A model generated the notes under the pieces. The model had not been told where the DNA came from, did no database searches, and saw nothing but the letters and a program-made list of their open reading frames with translations. Below, one piece after another: positions 37,411-47,900 of a DNA stretch of 64,000 bases. Within the stretch, counting starts at the first letter, position 1. Every line of letters starts with the position of its first letter. Made by a program: the position numbers and the translations under genes. The stretch comes from Juglans regia. Its lineage: Eukaryota; Streptophyta; Magnoliopsida; Fagales; Juglandaceae. The stretch is taken from NCBI RefSeq assembly GCF_001411555.2, contig NC_049912.1, forward strand, positions 26,421,722 through 26,485,721, read 5' to 3'.

Positions 37411-40400
37411 ATGAAGGACAGAGGTAAAGACACTGAACCATCGGTGGATGAGAGGTACACACAGTGGAAGTCCCTAGTGCCGGTGCTCTACGACTGGCTC
37501 GCCAACCACAACCTCGTCTGGCCTTCTCTTTCTTGCCGGTCCGTACAACTCACTTTAAAACCCCACCTTCTCCATTTTTCATCTCTCTAGGGTTTCACTT
37601 TTATCCCCCCCCCGCGGGTTAAAAGTCAGGTAATGTTGGGTTTCGGTATCTCTCTTGGAAGCTCGGAACTGTTTGGGGGGGGGGGGTTAGGAGGGAAGAA
37701 GAGGAAAGGAAAGTGAAGTAGATTGAAGCGGTGTTTGTTGGTTTTACGATGCGTTCGTTTTGGGAATTTGATGCAAACTTAGGAAGAAAGTGCAATGTAG
37801 CTGCTCCTTACGACTATCTATTGAGGGTTTTCTTTAAAGACGTCCTACTCTTTAAATGCATTTACTTTTCTGGGGGTTTTGTTTCGTAATGTTGATTTTT
37901 CTGTCTATTTGAATGCTGGGAAACGGTGGGTAAAGAAAAGAAAAATAGAAGAGAGGAAAATAGTTGGATGAGGAGCGTTGATTTTTTATTTAAAAAATTC
38001 TAGACATAAACTTCACACCTGCACCCTTACTTAAAAACATATTATTTTACTTTTTTTAACCACGTAATGAAAATGATTCTAGGTTGTAAGTTATGAGATA
38101 TTGGTCTCTAAAATGGGAGGAGATGAGGAGTTGTCAAGACCCTCTTTATTTCTGTCTCTGGGTTTTCTTTATACTACCCAAACATGATTTCATTTATTTT
38201 CAGATTTTCGACGATAATTTACTTTTCGGAATGCTTACGAAAAAATTGGCAGATGGGAAAATGTGGGTAAAGGAAAGGATAAATGGTTTGTTATGGGAAA
38301 TGCTCACTGTTTGTTAGGTGATGTGGCTATACTTCATTTATACTCAAGTCTAATAGATTTTAAACGATCCTTTCTATGGCTTTTGTATTGATAGATGGGG
38401 TCCGCAACTAGAGCAAGCCACTTACAAGAATCGTCAACGTCTTTACCTTTCTGAACAGGCAAGATGCTTTTCTCTTGTAGCGTTTGTATCTGCATCTCAT
38501 TAATGATTGTGTCAGCGTTGTATTGATCTGCAATATTTGTTGTAAAGGAAAAGAGTAATTACCACTTAGTTGATTTAGTTATTATAATTTATGGGAATTA
38601 GTTCGATTTGTTTATTTTGGAAAATGAGTAAATCCGTAAGTAAAGTGCAGCCACAAGTCTTCTAGGAACTTGAAGCACCTACTTCTGGTGGCATATTTAT
38701 GCAAAAAAAAGAAAAAAAAAAAGAAAAAACAGAAGAAGAAAAGAACCCATCACGAAAGTGCTTTGTTGAAAATATGTTATGCATTCTAGATTATACCATC
38801 CAACTTTCGAAGGTGTATCACAATTATGTGTGATATGAAAAATGGTCTGCTTTGTTGAACTTCTTGCGTGTATATCCAATAATAAAAAACATTTTTGTTG
38901 CCTGCTAATATGGGTTTGATGATATGTCACTGTGTGATATTGTTTTCTATTGTTGTGCATAATCTTTTTTAGACTGGAATTGTTTATGTGGATTTATTCT
39001 AGTGGATTTGTCTACCTTGGCCTTTTTACTCAGACTGATGGCAGTGTTCCAAATACTCTTGTCATAGCAAACTGTGAGGTTGTTAAACCTAGAGTTGCAG
39101 CTGCAGAGCACATATCACAGGTGATATACAGTCCAAATGCATTCATAATTCCACATCCCCCCCCCCTCCTTTTCCTTGTTCTTCCATGAAGATTTGATCT
39201 CATTTATTGGGTGCTCTTGGTATCCCCTGGTTGCTTGATCTCACAGTTCAATGAGGAAGCACGTTCTCCCTTTGTGAAGAAGTACAAAACTATTATACAC
39301 CCTGGCGAGGTACTCATGGCTTTCAAATATAAGTACATTTTTTTAGAATGACGGAAAATGAAGGAGCTTTGAGTCCTTTTCTACAACAGAATATCAAATT
39401 ATTATTATTATTATTTTTTTGCAGGTGAACAGAATCAGGGAACTCCCACAGAATAGTAAGATCGTGGCCACACACACTGACAGTCCTGATGTAAGTGTTT
39501 ATTTTCATGCTCACTCGTTAACTCTCTCCCACTGTCTCTCTTCTTTCCCTTTTTATTGAGCATCGAGTATTTAAGGTTTCAAGCTATGTGTTATCTTTGA
39601 ATTTGAAGTAAAAAAACTAGGGGAGCTCAATTCACATCTATGAATTAAGTTTTCATATGATGGGACAGGTTCTAATTTGGGATGTTGAGGCTCAACCAAA
39701 TCGTCATGCTGTTCTGGGAGCTACAAATTCTCGTCCAGATCTGGTATGCCCTTTGTACATTACAGTTCTTAATATATTCTAATTTATTTAGATTGGCAAT
39801 CTGAAATCCGCGCTAGCTGTTAGCTGTTAATGGCCATTAGTAAATTCTAGGATAGGTCTTATTTTTCTTTTTCAAATAAACTGGGAATTCGTTTCTTCTA
39901 ATAGCTATGTTATTTGTTGTGTCTTTTTTTTTTTGGAGGCTGGTATTACAATTTAAGGCCGGCAATTATTCGCACTTTTTTATGACAGCAGGCAGTTATT
40001 AACTTTAAACACATCATCTTGCAGATATTGACTGGGCATCAAGATAATGCTGAATTTGCTCTGGCTATGTGCCCTACTGAACCCTTTGTGCTTTCTGGAG
40101 GTTTGATTTCTTTTAATATTGTCAATTCAACGATACATGATACAGCTTGATGAATTTATAGTTTATCTTGTGTCTTCGCTGATGCCATTTTGTTTCTAAT
40201 TAGTGATGCCAACTTATTAACCACATGGTATGAACTTTTTCTCACTAATTTGTGGAGGGATGTCATAACGCCTTTGTAATTAAATAACTTTACTTCATAT
40301 TTTCTCATATAGAATTAGAACTCACATCCCCTTTGTGATGTTGAACTGGAGTTGGTAATCTTTTTACTCTTTGTAACTTGTTAATTATTTTTTCTGAAAT

Positions 40401-43365
40401 CATCTTATTGATTGGAGAATTTTTTGTGATAGGCAAGGACAAGTCTGTTGTTTTGTGGAGCATCCATGATCATATTTCTACTTTAGCAGCAGACACAGGA
40501 ACTACAAAGTCTCCAGGGTCAGGTGGCACCAATAGTAAACATGCCTCTAAGGTTGGTGGGAGTGCAGATAAACCCATTGACAGCCCTTCTATTGGTCCAA
40601 GAGGTATCTACCAAGGGCACAACGATACTGTAGAAGATGTGCAGTTCTGCCCATCAAGGTAGCTCTCTTCAACCATGGTCAAATGCTTCAATTATGTATT
40701 GTTACATGGTTCTGTGTCCATTATTTTTTCTTCTTGGGGTATAGGTGTTCATATAATTGCAATTTTGCATTTTCAGTTGCTGATATAAGCATGCTCTTTA
40801 TTTTCTTTTCATTTGATATCAATCACCTGAAAATTAACACGGTGAAGACATTTTGAGCATAAATGAAGATCTCCCCTATTTTGCGAATGTTATGTCCCTT
40901 TTTTTTCAACAGTTATGTTAGATAATGCTTTTTCCTTATTTTCTGATATGCATTTTGTTATTTTCCATGTGTGTGTTGAAGTGCACAGGAGTTCTGTAGT
41001 GTAGGTGACGATTCTTGTCTCATACTATGGGATGCCAGAGTGGGATCTACTCCAGTTGTCAAGGTTGCAATTCTCCCTTTTATGTGTATCAGTTTACTAT
41101 GACCTGGAAAGCTGTGCTGCAGTACTAAAGCTTTTCTACATATGCATAGTTTTCCTGTACACGAGTTTCAGTTCTTTTCTTGTCTTGATCGTTTTAGTGA
41201 TCTGATCCCACTTCCTTCTTTTATCAAGTAGGTTTTGTGTTGTAGAACTGAATATGCTATTGCCTTTTCTTCTCATAAGTTTGTGCTTGATGTTTGATTT
41301 GTCTCTGCATTGTTGGCTGTCATTTGGGCAGGTTGAGAAAGCTCATGGTGCTGATATACATTGTGTTGATTGGAATCCTCATGATGTAAATTTCATCCTG
41401 ACAGGGTATTAAACTATCTCAGGCTTTGCATCTTTGTCAGTTTCTTAACTTATTTTAAGTTGGCATTTTTATTTGCCGAAATGGCCTATTTTCAGTTCTT
41501 TTGGTTTACTTACATTTTCTTTTTTCCCGTCTCAGGTCTGCTGATGCTACTGTTCACATGTTTGATCGCCGTAATCTCACTTCTGGAGATGTTGGATCAC
41601 CTGTTCATAAATTTGAAGGTCACAATGCTGCTGTCCTCTGTGTACAGGTGACAGGAACATTTGGGCTTATTTTCTCAGCTTCATATTGCAAGTTTTTAAT
41701 TTTAACAGAAATCATGCATTTGTTTCCAGTGGTCTCCAGACAAGTCATCGGTCTTTGGAAGTTCTGCTGAGGATGGCATTCTGAACATCTGGGATCATGA
41801 GAAGGTGGAAAGCTATGAATTGTATTTTATTACAGCTTTGTGTTCCCTCTCTCTCCCTCTCATGGATACCCAATTATTTAGTGACAGCAACGAGGAAAGT
41901 CATTATTTTTTTCATGGTAAAAAAAAGCAGTGTAATGATGGATCTACACATGGGAAGATTTGTAATGGGGGAATAACCGGTAAAAAAAAAAATATTTGTA
42001 CTTGGGGAATATGGTGAAAACCTTCAAGTTCAAGCTGCTTTCCACTGACACAATTGTCTTATAAATGTGGCTTGAATTCTCTGTTGGAATTGGTCCTTGC
42101 ACCAGCTGATTTCCTAAATAAGGCTGTTTTAACCATTGATTGGTATTGAGGGTGGTTTTTTCCCATGCTTATTCAGAGTGCTAATTTTCTGCTATTACCA
42201 AGCTCCTGGCAGTGTTGAAAATAATTTTGTTTAGTACATACACCGGATGCCGTGCTTTGATATCAAGGGTATCATTGAAAGGGGTGGGTAGTGGGGCGGA
42301 GTTGGGTGGGGGAAGGTGATAATTGTCCCCCAACTTCCTATTTCGTGTTCTTCAATTGTTTTTCAAGTGAGCTAATATGAACTTCCCCGTTTCCTTGAAG
42401 AATCAGGAAATGAACAATTTTTTGTTTGTTCATAGTTTGCTCATGCCTAGTCATTTTAACAATTAAGTTTCCCATTTTATATGAATAACTGATTCTATTG
42501 CCTTTCAGGTTGGTAAAAAGCATGACTCTATAGGATCAAAAATGCCAAATTTTCCTCCCGGCTTATTCTTCCGACATGCTGGGCATAGGTATGAACTTTT
42601 TGTATCTTCTGTGTATGTGTGTTTGGCTATCCATTAGACAAGGGATCTGTATTGAATTGTTTTACTACTTTTGGTCTTATTACTAGTTTATTTGATGAAC
42701 AAGTACGTTGCGCTTTCTGACTAATGCTTCCATACTCAGTTGCTGACTTCTATTTAATGAATGTAGGGACAAGGTTGTTGACTTCCATTGGAATGCATCT
42801 GATCCATGGACTATTGTCAGTGTGTCTGATGATTGTGAAAGTACTGGAGGTGGTGGCACACTACAGGTAATCAACATATTTCTCAACTGTGATATCGGGA
42901 TGTTTAAGAACTTGTAATTTTTTGCTTGGTAATGTAACAGCAAAAAGTATTAAAGGATAGCTTTAATAATAGGGTAAATACTAAGCCCTGTGTAGTCGCT
43001 TTAAAAAAGAGTGGAGTCCACAATTAAAAAATTAATTTTTTTCATGTGGGTTACTTATCAAAAAATTAATTTTTTTTCATGTGGGTCACTTATCTATTTA
43101 TTTTTTTCAAAATGATTTTGCAGTGCTTGCGTACTCACGATTTCAACTATCATTTCTCTTAATAATATACGGCTTGATGAATACGAGAATGTACTCGAAG
43201 ATAGGATAATCATTTAGGTTATGGAAACTGTACATTCCCTTTGATGAAAGAGTGATTGTTTTGGTGCAGATATGGCGGATGATAGATTTGATATACAGGC
43301 CCGAGGAAGAGGTTCTGGCTGAGCTGGATAAATTCAAGTCTCACATCTTAACATGTTCCTCATGA
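37411..43365 (+). CDS. MSI4: MSI4/FVE-type WD40 chromatin protein
   Basis: Fifteen exons join in phase, totalling 1404 nt (467 residues): 37411-37538, 38395-38458, 39034-39120, 39247-39309, 39425-39490, 39669-39743, 40025-40100, 40433-40658, 40982-41063, 41332-41405, 41536-41647, 41730-41804, 42509-42588, 42767-42866 and 43270-43365. The N-terminal helix (YTQWKSLVPVLYDWLANHNLVWPSLSCR) is the histone-H4-binding CAF1C/RbAp48 motif. WD repeats include SPDVLIWDVEAQPN, HQDNAEFALAMCP, GDDSCLILWDA, VEKAHGADIHCVDWNPHD and EGHNAAVLCVQWSPDKSS. It ends IYRPEEEVLAELDKFKSHILTC. In Arabidopsis, MSI4/FVE works with histone deacetylase and CUL4-DDB1/PRC2 complexes in flowering control and cold response. An in-frame stop at 37345 with no other ATG before 37411 fixes the start, so the Lys/Pro-rich N-terminal extension of Arabidopsis MSI4 (about 507 residues) is absent. 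Intron 2 uses a GC donor. MSI5 is the alternative name. Confidence 0.95.
42971..43133. repeat. MITE-like inverted repeat in last MSI4-like intron
   Basis: The arms GTGTAGTCGCTTTAAAAAAG and TTTTTCAAAATGATTTTGCA are imperfect complements and match the element at 1-123. Inside, a 34-bp segment (AAAAAATTAATTTTTTTCAT plus GTGGGTTACTTATC) is repeated in tandem. Confidence 0.55.
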
Positions 43366-43756
43366 TTTTAATAAAAGAAGTAAAAAAAAAAAGAAAAAAC
43401 TTTGGATTTCTAATTTGCTCAGATCATTGACGTCCATGCATGTATGGAAGGAACCCTTGTTAGTATAGTATTTGGTTGGTTAGATTTTGTCATTGAAGTA
43501 CCTCTCGCTTGGCTCGGTAGGTGCAAGAACTGCACTCAATTCTGTCATGATTCGTGTCTGTGAGATGGATCTTATTCCAATATTTTACTTTGATAAACGA
43601 CTTGTTAATGTTGCTTTATCTCGGACTGCTCTGTTTGCGCTTATTTATATCATCTTTGATTATCTGTCAACAAAAAAAAGGTTTGCTCATGAACTTTTTT
43701 ATATATTATTCTAATTTTGAAATGGAATACGAGTAAGAGAGCAAAACTATCGTTTT

Positions 43757-43953
43757 AGGTCCCGTTGAGGTATTTAAACGGTTTTATTTTATCTCATTAT
43801 TATAATTTTTTTAAAATTTTATATTAAATATAATAAATAATTTAATTTTTTAAAATTTTGAAATAATAATAATATTAATCAAAAATATTTAATAAAATTT
43901 TATTCAATTTTTAACTTTTATTTAAAATTATCTTTATCTTATTAAACAGAGCT
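43757..43953. repeat. CTATCCAAACG-family MITE, copy G
   Basis: The core TATTAAATATAATAAATAAT and AATTTTGAAATAATAATAAT is shared with the other copies. The ends are diverged (TTTAAACGG and CTTATTAAACAGAGC). Confidence 0.5.
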
Positions 43954-43963
43954 TTAGACTACG

Positions 43964-44152
43964 GCTTCGTTTGGTTGCTTATTTCTTTTCAATTCATCTC
44001 AATTTATTATTACAATTTTTTTAAATTTTAACATGAAATATAATAAATAATTTAATTTTTTCAAATTTCAAAATAATAATAATATTAAAAATAATATCCT
44101 AATAATATTTTATCGTCTCAACTCAATTCACTTCAACATCCAAACATAATCT
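43964..44152. repeat. CTATCCAAACG-family MITE, copy H
   Basis: It runs from GGCTTCGTTTGGTTGC to CAACATCCAAACATAATC, with the shared AATATAATAAATAATTTAAT core. It lies immediately beside copy G. Confidence 0.6.
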
Positions 44153-44214
44153 ACATCAATTTGGTGATGGGAATGGAAACAAGTGACGTGTGGACGCTTA
44201 TCTGTTTTACGATA

Positions 44215-44284
44215 ATTTCATCCTCTACAAATTGCTATGAAACTGCAAAATTTCATCCTCTACAAATTGCTATGAAACTGCAAA
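44215..44284. repeat. 35-bp tandem duplication
   Basis: The unit ATTTCATCCTCTACAAATTG plus CTATGAAACTGCAAA is present twice with no mismatch, so the duplication is recent. Confidence 0.85.
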
Positions 44285-44992
44285 AATGATGTTTTTCTTC
44301 TTTAGATGCATCTCATGTAGATTGTACAGGTGATTTTAATAATCTGCGAGTCCCATTGATTTTATTTTTTTACACACCTATCACACTATTAATGTATAGA
44401 TTTTTTTCATATCAACTATTTTAAAATATATTGATTTTTTTTTAAGTTATAATAAGTCATCGATAACACATCAACTTATATGCAACAAACTTAAAAAAAA
44501 ACATATTGGCACCTTGAGTTGATCTCACACCCGAGTTAATTCAAATACAAATAAGTTAAATCGGCCAAAAAAGAAAGAGAAATGGTTTGTATAAGTTTAA
44601 AATAAACAAATCTTGCTCAGATTTTTGTAAAAATATGGACATTCTTAAAAAGTGTAAAATATTATTATTTTTTCGTAGAATTTATGTTTTTACAAAGGGA
44701 CTGTATTCCTAGCATTGCCTAAAAAATAAAAAATAAACCGAAAAACAAAGCAACCAAACAAATAATAAAGGAAAAGAAAAAAAGGAGAAAAGAAAGCAAG
44801 CAAGAGAGAGAAGACGAACAGGAAAAAAAGAAAAGAAAAGGGAATAGGTGGAACCGTGGAGACAGTAGAAACCAATCCTGTACGTAGCAAAATCCATATA
44901 TATCCCAATTATCCAATCTCTCTTCCCACTAATCACTCCAGAAATACCTCAGACCCTTTCACATCTTCCTCCCTCTCGCAGAAGACGAGGAT

Positions 44993-47900
44993 ATGGGTAC
45001 TCTCCACTGCCATACGACGACGATTATTCTTTTCTTGGTTCTCCTGTTCGTCTCCTCAGCCTACTCCTTCTACCTCCCTGGCGTTGCTCCTCGCGATTTC
45101 TTAACTGTATTGTTCCCGAAATTCTAACCCCTTCATTATTTTTAATGTTTCGTTCTTTAAAGTCTGCTGATTCTTTCTTTGCTTGTTTTTTTGTCTATTG
45201 TGGGTTTCTTTAGTCTCTGTGTTTTGTTGCATTGTGGGTTCTCTCTGCTATGAGTGAGACGGTCTTGGATCTGGGTATGTGGGTTTGATCTAAATTTTAT
45301 TGTTTTATTGTGTTATTGTATCCATGGGGTTGTTTTTTTTTTTTTTTTTTGGATTTTGTGTTTGTTTGGATCTGGGGGTTTTTTGAAGTTACTCGTTTGT
45401 TTGCCTTTACCGTGCCAGATGGACCTCGTGATTTAAGAATGGGGTTTTTTGAACGTTGTTCATTATTAGATCTAACAAATAAAGGACTAGTCTGATCTAT
45501 GCGCATATTTTGATGCCACTTAACGCCATCCTTTATGGTTTTATTGGTGGAAAATTAAATATGCTGTAGAAATTGTGTGCAAGTTTCGTAAGAAGAAAAA
45601 AAGAAGAAGGTTCAATTAAGAGGCTGAATAAAACATAATAAAAAAAGACACAAAACTAGTACAAATCCGTAAATAGAAAGCATGGAAGCTATTTGGGATT
45701 TGACACTGTTGTTTATTCTTCTATTTTTCTTGTTTGAACAATGGAATCTAAGTGTTGAACATATTTCGTTGAAATGATGTGGTAGCATTGAAGGGTAATG
45801 CTTGGAGAATGAGCATCTCATGGATAAGATATTGAATGTGCATGGCTGGGAATTTAGCGTAGCCGTAGGACTTATTACTTATTAGCAATGTGGATGACTG
45901 TATGATGCATATGGTGGTGCCACCCAACAAACCCAAGAAAGGATATTATGCAGGTGGTAGGAGTATTAGTTTAGGTATCCTATCATATTTTTAGAGATTC
46001 CGTTGTCTTACATGGTACCTGAAGCCATTCTTATTGGAATGAATTTTACAAAATCAGTGCTATCATCACTATTGGCAGAATAAGATGCCTTTCTCAATAT
46101 CTCATGATTTCAAGTGCACATTAAGTTGAACAAGTAGTTTGAATGTACATTGACTTATATATTTCGTGGTGTTCTTTCTGTCTTATATGAGGAAATATCC
46201 TTTTTTTTTTTGTGCCATCATTTGAATTTGGCTGCCTACATTGACTTACTGCTTACTTTGAACAGGGTGATCCACTGCCTGTCAAAGTGAACAAATTGTC
46301 ATCTACTAAGACACAACTTCCATATGACTACTACTACTTAAAGTATTGCAAACCTCCAAAGATTTTGAACAATGCAGAAAATTTGGGGGAAGTTCTCCGA
46401 GGTGACCGCATCGAAAATTCTGTCTATACTGTGCGTATTAATACCATTTTTTGTGTTAAGAATGCGAATTGCAAAGAAAACATTTGCATATACTCAATTT
46501 TGGTTCTTGTTCAATGTTTATCATGGGTCTAAATTTATGAATTATACCCCAGTTCCAAATGAGGAAGGATCATTCGTGCAAAGTTGCATGCAAAAGTCAT
46601 CTTGACGCTGGATCTGCCAAGAATTTTAAGGAAAAAATTGATGATGAATATCGCGTTAACATGTAAGCAATGAACATACTGCCTGTTTGATCTATACAAC
46701 TTTTTTTGTCACCTTTGATGGTTTTCCACTGTTTTGTTATGGATTTTACTTGTTTTCATTGATGACAAGCATTAAATAATACAGAAATGCCTAATATATT
46801 CCCCTTTGTTCTGAAATCTCCAAAATGTGCAGGATTTTAGATAACCTTCCTGTTGCTGTTCTTAGACAGAGGAGGGATGGAAGTCAGTCAACAACATATG
46901 AACACGGTTTCCGTGTTGGGTTCAAAGGAAATTATATTGGGGTATGCTTTGGAATCCAATTTCCAGTTAGAATAAGTGCTTTTATGCTATCTTACACATT
47001 TATTTGTTCTACAGAGCAAAGAGGAGAAATATTTCATAAATAATCACTTGAGCTTTAGAGTCATGTATCACAAAGACCCAGAGACTGATTCTGCTCGGAT
47101 AGTTGGTTTTGAGGTTACTCCATACAGGTCAGGTTCTTTTTTTCTTGCTTTTGTTGTTGGTTGGTGTTGCATTTTTCTTGCAGTGCAATATTAGTTTAGC
47201 TCTATTGAGTCTATGTTGTGTATGAGCAATGAGTAATTAACTGTGTTGACTGCTACTGCACCTTCAATTGATAAGTGCTATTAGATGGAAAATAAGAAAG
47301 TAAAGATGACTTCATTGTTGATTCTTCAGAGGGTCCTTTCATTCAAATGGAAAGGTTTTTGCTGTTATTGATGTGGACAAATGTAACATAAAGAAAGATA
47401 CGTGAATGGGGATAATATAAATGATTTTCTTTTAGCATTTCCTAGCTCCTAGTCCCTAGCTTGTATTTAGGTGTGTCTGCTTGCATACTCCTTGTATACT
47501 TGGGCCAGGCCTATTTACTTACCTTAGGTTAGGACTATTTCCAAAGTTAGGACTATCTGAGTGAAAAGCTAAAGTTTTCTCTCCGTACATTTTTGGCTTT
47601 TCTTGGTTTCTGTTGATTTTTTTCTGTTCCTGTTTCTGGAGTTTGGGTTGTCAATGGTGATTTAGCATGTAGTCCTGTTGGTTGTTAGATTCAGATTGGT
47701 AGTCCAGTTTGGTGATTACCAACTTGGTGTTTTTTTGTTGTTGTTGGTTTCGATGGGAATGTGTAGAGATGTTTTCATTGAACAGAAGTTATTCTCGTTT
47801 AGGAAGGAGAATGATAGATGGTGGAGTATAACTGAGAGTAGCCGTCGGGTAGTGAAATATGTATCATTGGATCATGAAGCTTTGGGGTGGTTGGGCTTAA

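Larger units (their letters stand above)
43366..44992. other. Intergenic between two plus-strand genes
   Basis: It contains the MSI4-like 3' UTR, MITE copies G and H, a 35-bp perfect tandem duplication (44215-44284) and a purine-rich stretch (about 44755-44845, AAAGAAAAG/GAGAGAG). The last is probably the promoter or 5' leader of the TMN gene. No gene is seen. Confidence 0.6.
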
